From Mycolicibacterium baixiangningiae (GTDB lineage: Bacteria > Actinomycetota > Actinomycetes > Mycobacteriales > Mycobacteriaceae): a stretch of 64,000 nucleotides of DNA. This document shows, one piece after another, positions 63,268 to 64,000 of the stretch (positions are counted from its first letter, which is position 1; each line of letters begins with the position of its first letter). The DNA is taken from the NCBI RefSeq assembly GCF_016313185.1, contig NZ_CP066218.1:4402001-4466000 (forward strand), in the 5' to 3' direction. The notes under the pieces are model-generated. The model worked only from the letters and a program-made list of their open reading frames with translations. It ran no database searches and was not told the origin of the DNA. Both the position numbers and the translations under genes were made by a program.

Positions 63268-64000
63268 TCACCACAAACGCTCGCCCGTCAGCCCACCGAC
63301 AATGACGACGACAGGCAGCGAGAGCACGAGCACTGATGCCAGCACCGCCGGGAGCGTCATCGCACCGAGCGCGGCGGTCACCGCACCCAACACCACTCCG
63401 CCGACCAACTGCCCGATTCGAATCACCAGCATCTGCCGTTCCCGGAGCACTGATCCGATTGTCCCGGTAGGCATCCCACGCACTACCCGCGCGAACATCA
63501 CGAGCAGCATTACCGCGCCGACGCCAGCAACGATCCGCGGAATGACCGTCGGGTGGCCGTCTTCGTCGAGGGTGAACGCCACGATCACCGCGAACCCGAC
63601 GATCAACACCACCCACGCAGACTTACGCAGCACCCCGCCGAGGATCGCACCGACGTTCTGCCGCACCATGTCCCGGTACGCCGGATCGAGTCGCTCGGCG
63701 GCGAGCAAACCGCGCACCGCACTCCACGTCCTGCCACGCGCATGGTCGAGCAACGCGAAGCCGTGGACCGCGTCGGCATCTGCCGGGTTCAGGTGCAGCG
63801 CCGCCCGGTAGTCGGTCTCCGCGGGTTGGTACTGCTTGAGCGTCGCGAAGATGTTCCCGCGGAGCACCAGGGAGTCAACGTCCGACGGGTTGAGCCGCAG
63901 CGCCTCGTTCACCACCGCCAATGCCTCGGCCGTCCGACCGGTCGCCGCGAGCAGCCGCGCATGGGCGTAGTGCGCCTGATGACTCGACGGATGCGTCGCC
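63268..64000 (-). CDS. TPR-repeat membrane protein (5' end outside the window)
   Basis: The frame is open to the window edge; 243 residues are visible. At least two tetratricopeptide repeats (HQAHYAHARLLAATGRTAEALAVVNEAL, LVLRGNIFATLKQYQPAETDYRAALHLNP) are followed by a membrane part with four likely helices (VVLIVGFAVIVAF, IVAGVGAVMLLVMFA, IGQLVGGVVLGAVTAALG, LASVLVLSLPVVVIVGG). Likely a membrane scaffold; function not recognised. Leftward, towards the IS element. Confidence 0.75.
   Translation of the reverse strand, partial: ATHPSSHQAHYAHARLLAATGRTAEALAVVNEALRLNPSDVDSLVLRGNIFATLKQYQPAETDYRAALHLNPADADAVHGFALLDHARGRTWSAVRGLLAAERLDPAYRDMVRQNVGAILGGVLRKSAWVVLIVGFAVIVAFTLDEDGHPTVIPRIVAGVGAVMLLVMFARVVRGMPTGTIGSVLRERQMLVIRIGQLVGGVVLGAVTAALGAMTLPAVLASVLVLSLPVVVIVGGLTGERLW

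Overview
The window is high-GC actinobacterial DNA. It carries whiB1, mtrAB-lpqB, secA1, pdtaS, sigH-rshA and a DesA3-type desaturase in the order I remember for Mycobacterium tuberculosis Rv3213c-Rv3247c. It also has a complete benzoate/catechol block that M. tuberculosis lacks. Together these point to a fast-growing, environmental Mycobacterium (Mycolicibacterium type). Synteny statements rest on memory of the M. tuberculosis map; no search was run.

Layout. 1-2.8 kb: tail of a MocR/PdxR-like regulator, cupin, quinone-oxidoreductase-like enzyme, HD protein. 2.8-11.6 kb: conserved block of ParA-like ATPase, phosphoglycerate-mutase-like phosphatase, isochorismate synthase, GNAT, DgkA-like lipid kinase, whiB1 with an upstream CRP-type site, pdtaS, biotinyl protein, bL37, rshA-sigH, YbaK. 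11.6-25.6 kb: catabolic island. catR-catB-catA-catC run leftward, and benA, benB and a benC-FCD-benD triple fusion run rightward from a shared intergenic region. A large LuxR-type ATPase regulator, pcaD-pcaI-pcaJ and a second LysR regulator follow. Benzoate would be converted through its cis-diol, catechol, muconate, muconolactone and enol-lactone to 3-oxoadipate and then 3-oxoadipyl-CoA; the last thiolase is not in the window.

25.6-39.7 kb: conserved core again (SDR, methyltransferase, SRAP protein, aroA-rsgA-methyltransferase operon, aldo/keto reductase, desaturase and its reductase, BCCT transporter, wax-ester-synthase-like acyltransferase). The desaturase and reductase promoters carry the same paired operator. 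39.7-50.6 kb: secA1, hpf, comF-like gene, a DUF222/HNH gene with a perfect SOS box, lpqB-mtrB-mtrA and tmk.

50.6-64 kb: accessory region. After an M20 amidohydrolase comes a type VII-type polymorphic toxin locus built like esxF-esxE-cpnT: two WXG100 proteins, then a giant toxin with a CpnT-like N-terminal half, Pro-rich linker and papain-like toxin domain, then an immunity gene. Behind it lies a string of displaced modules. There are two related toxin/immunity pairs, decayed sequence, a lone small gene, a broken copy of the first immunity gene and a frameshifted gene apparently interrupted by an IS21-type element whose istB is itself frameshifted. The window ends inside a TPR membrane protein.

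The most unusual items are the BenC-FCD-BenD fusion, the toxin frame that stays open through its own immunity gene into a second toxin module, the duplicated toxin/immunity cassettes, and the paired TACGnnnnCGTA operators of the desaturase system. Genes are tightly packed, with many 4-base ATGA/GTGA/TTGA overlaps, several of which decided the starts given here.
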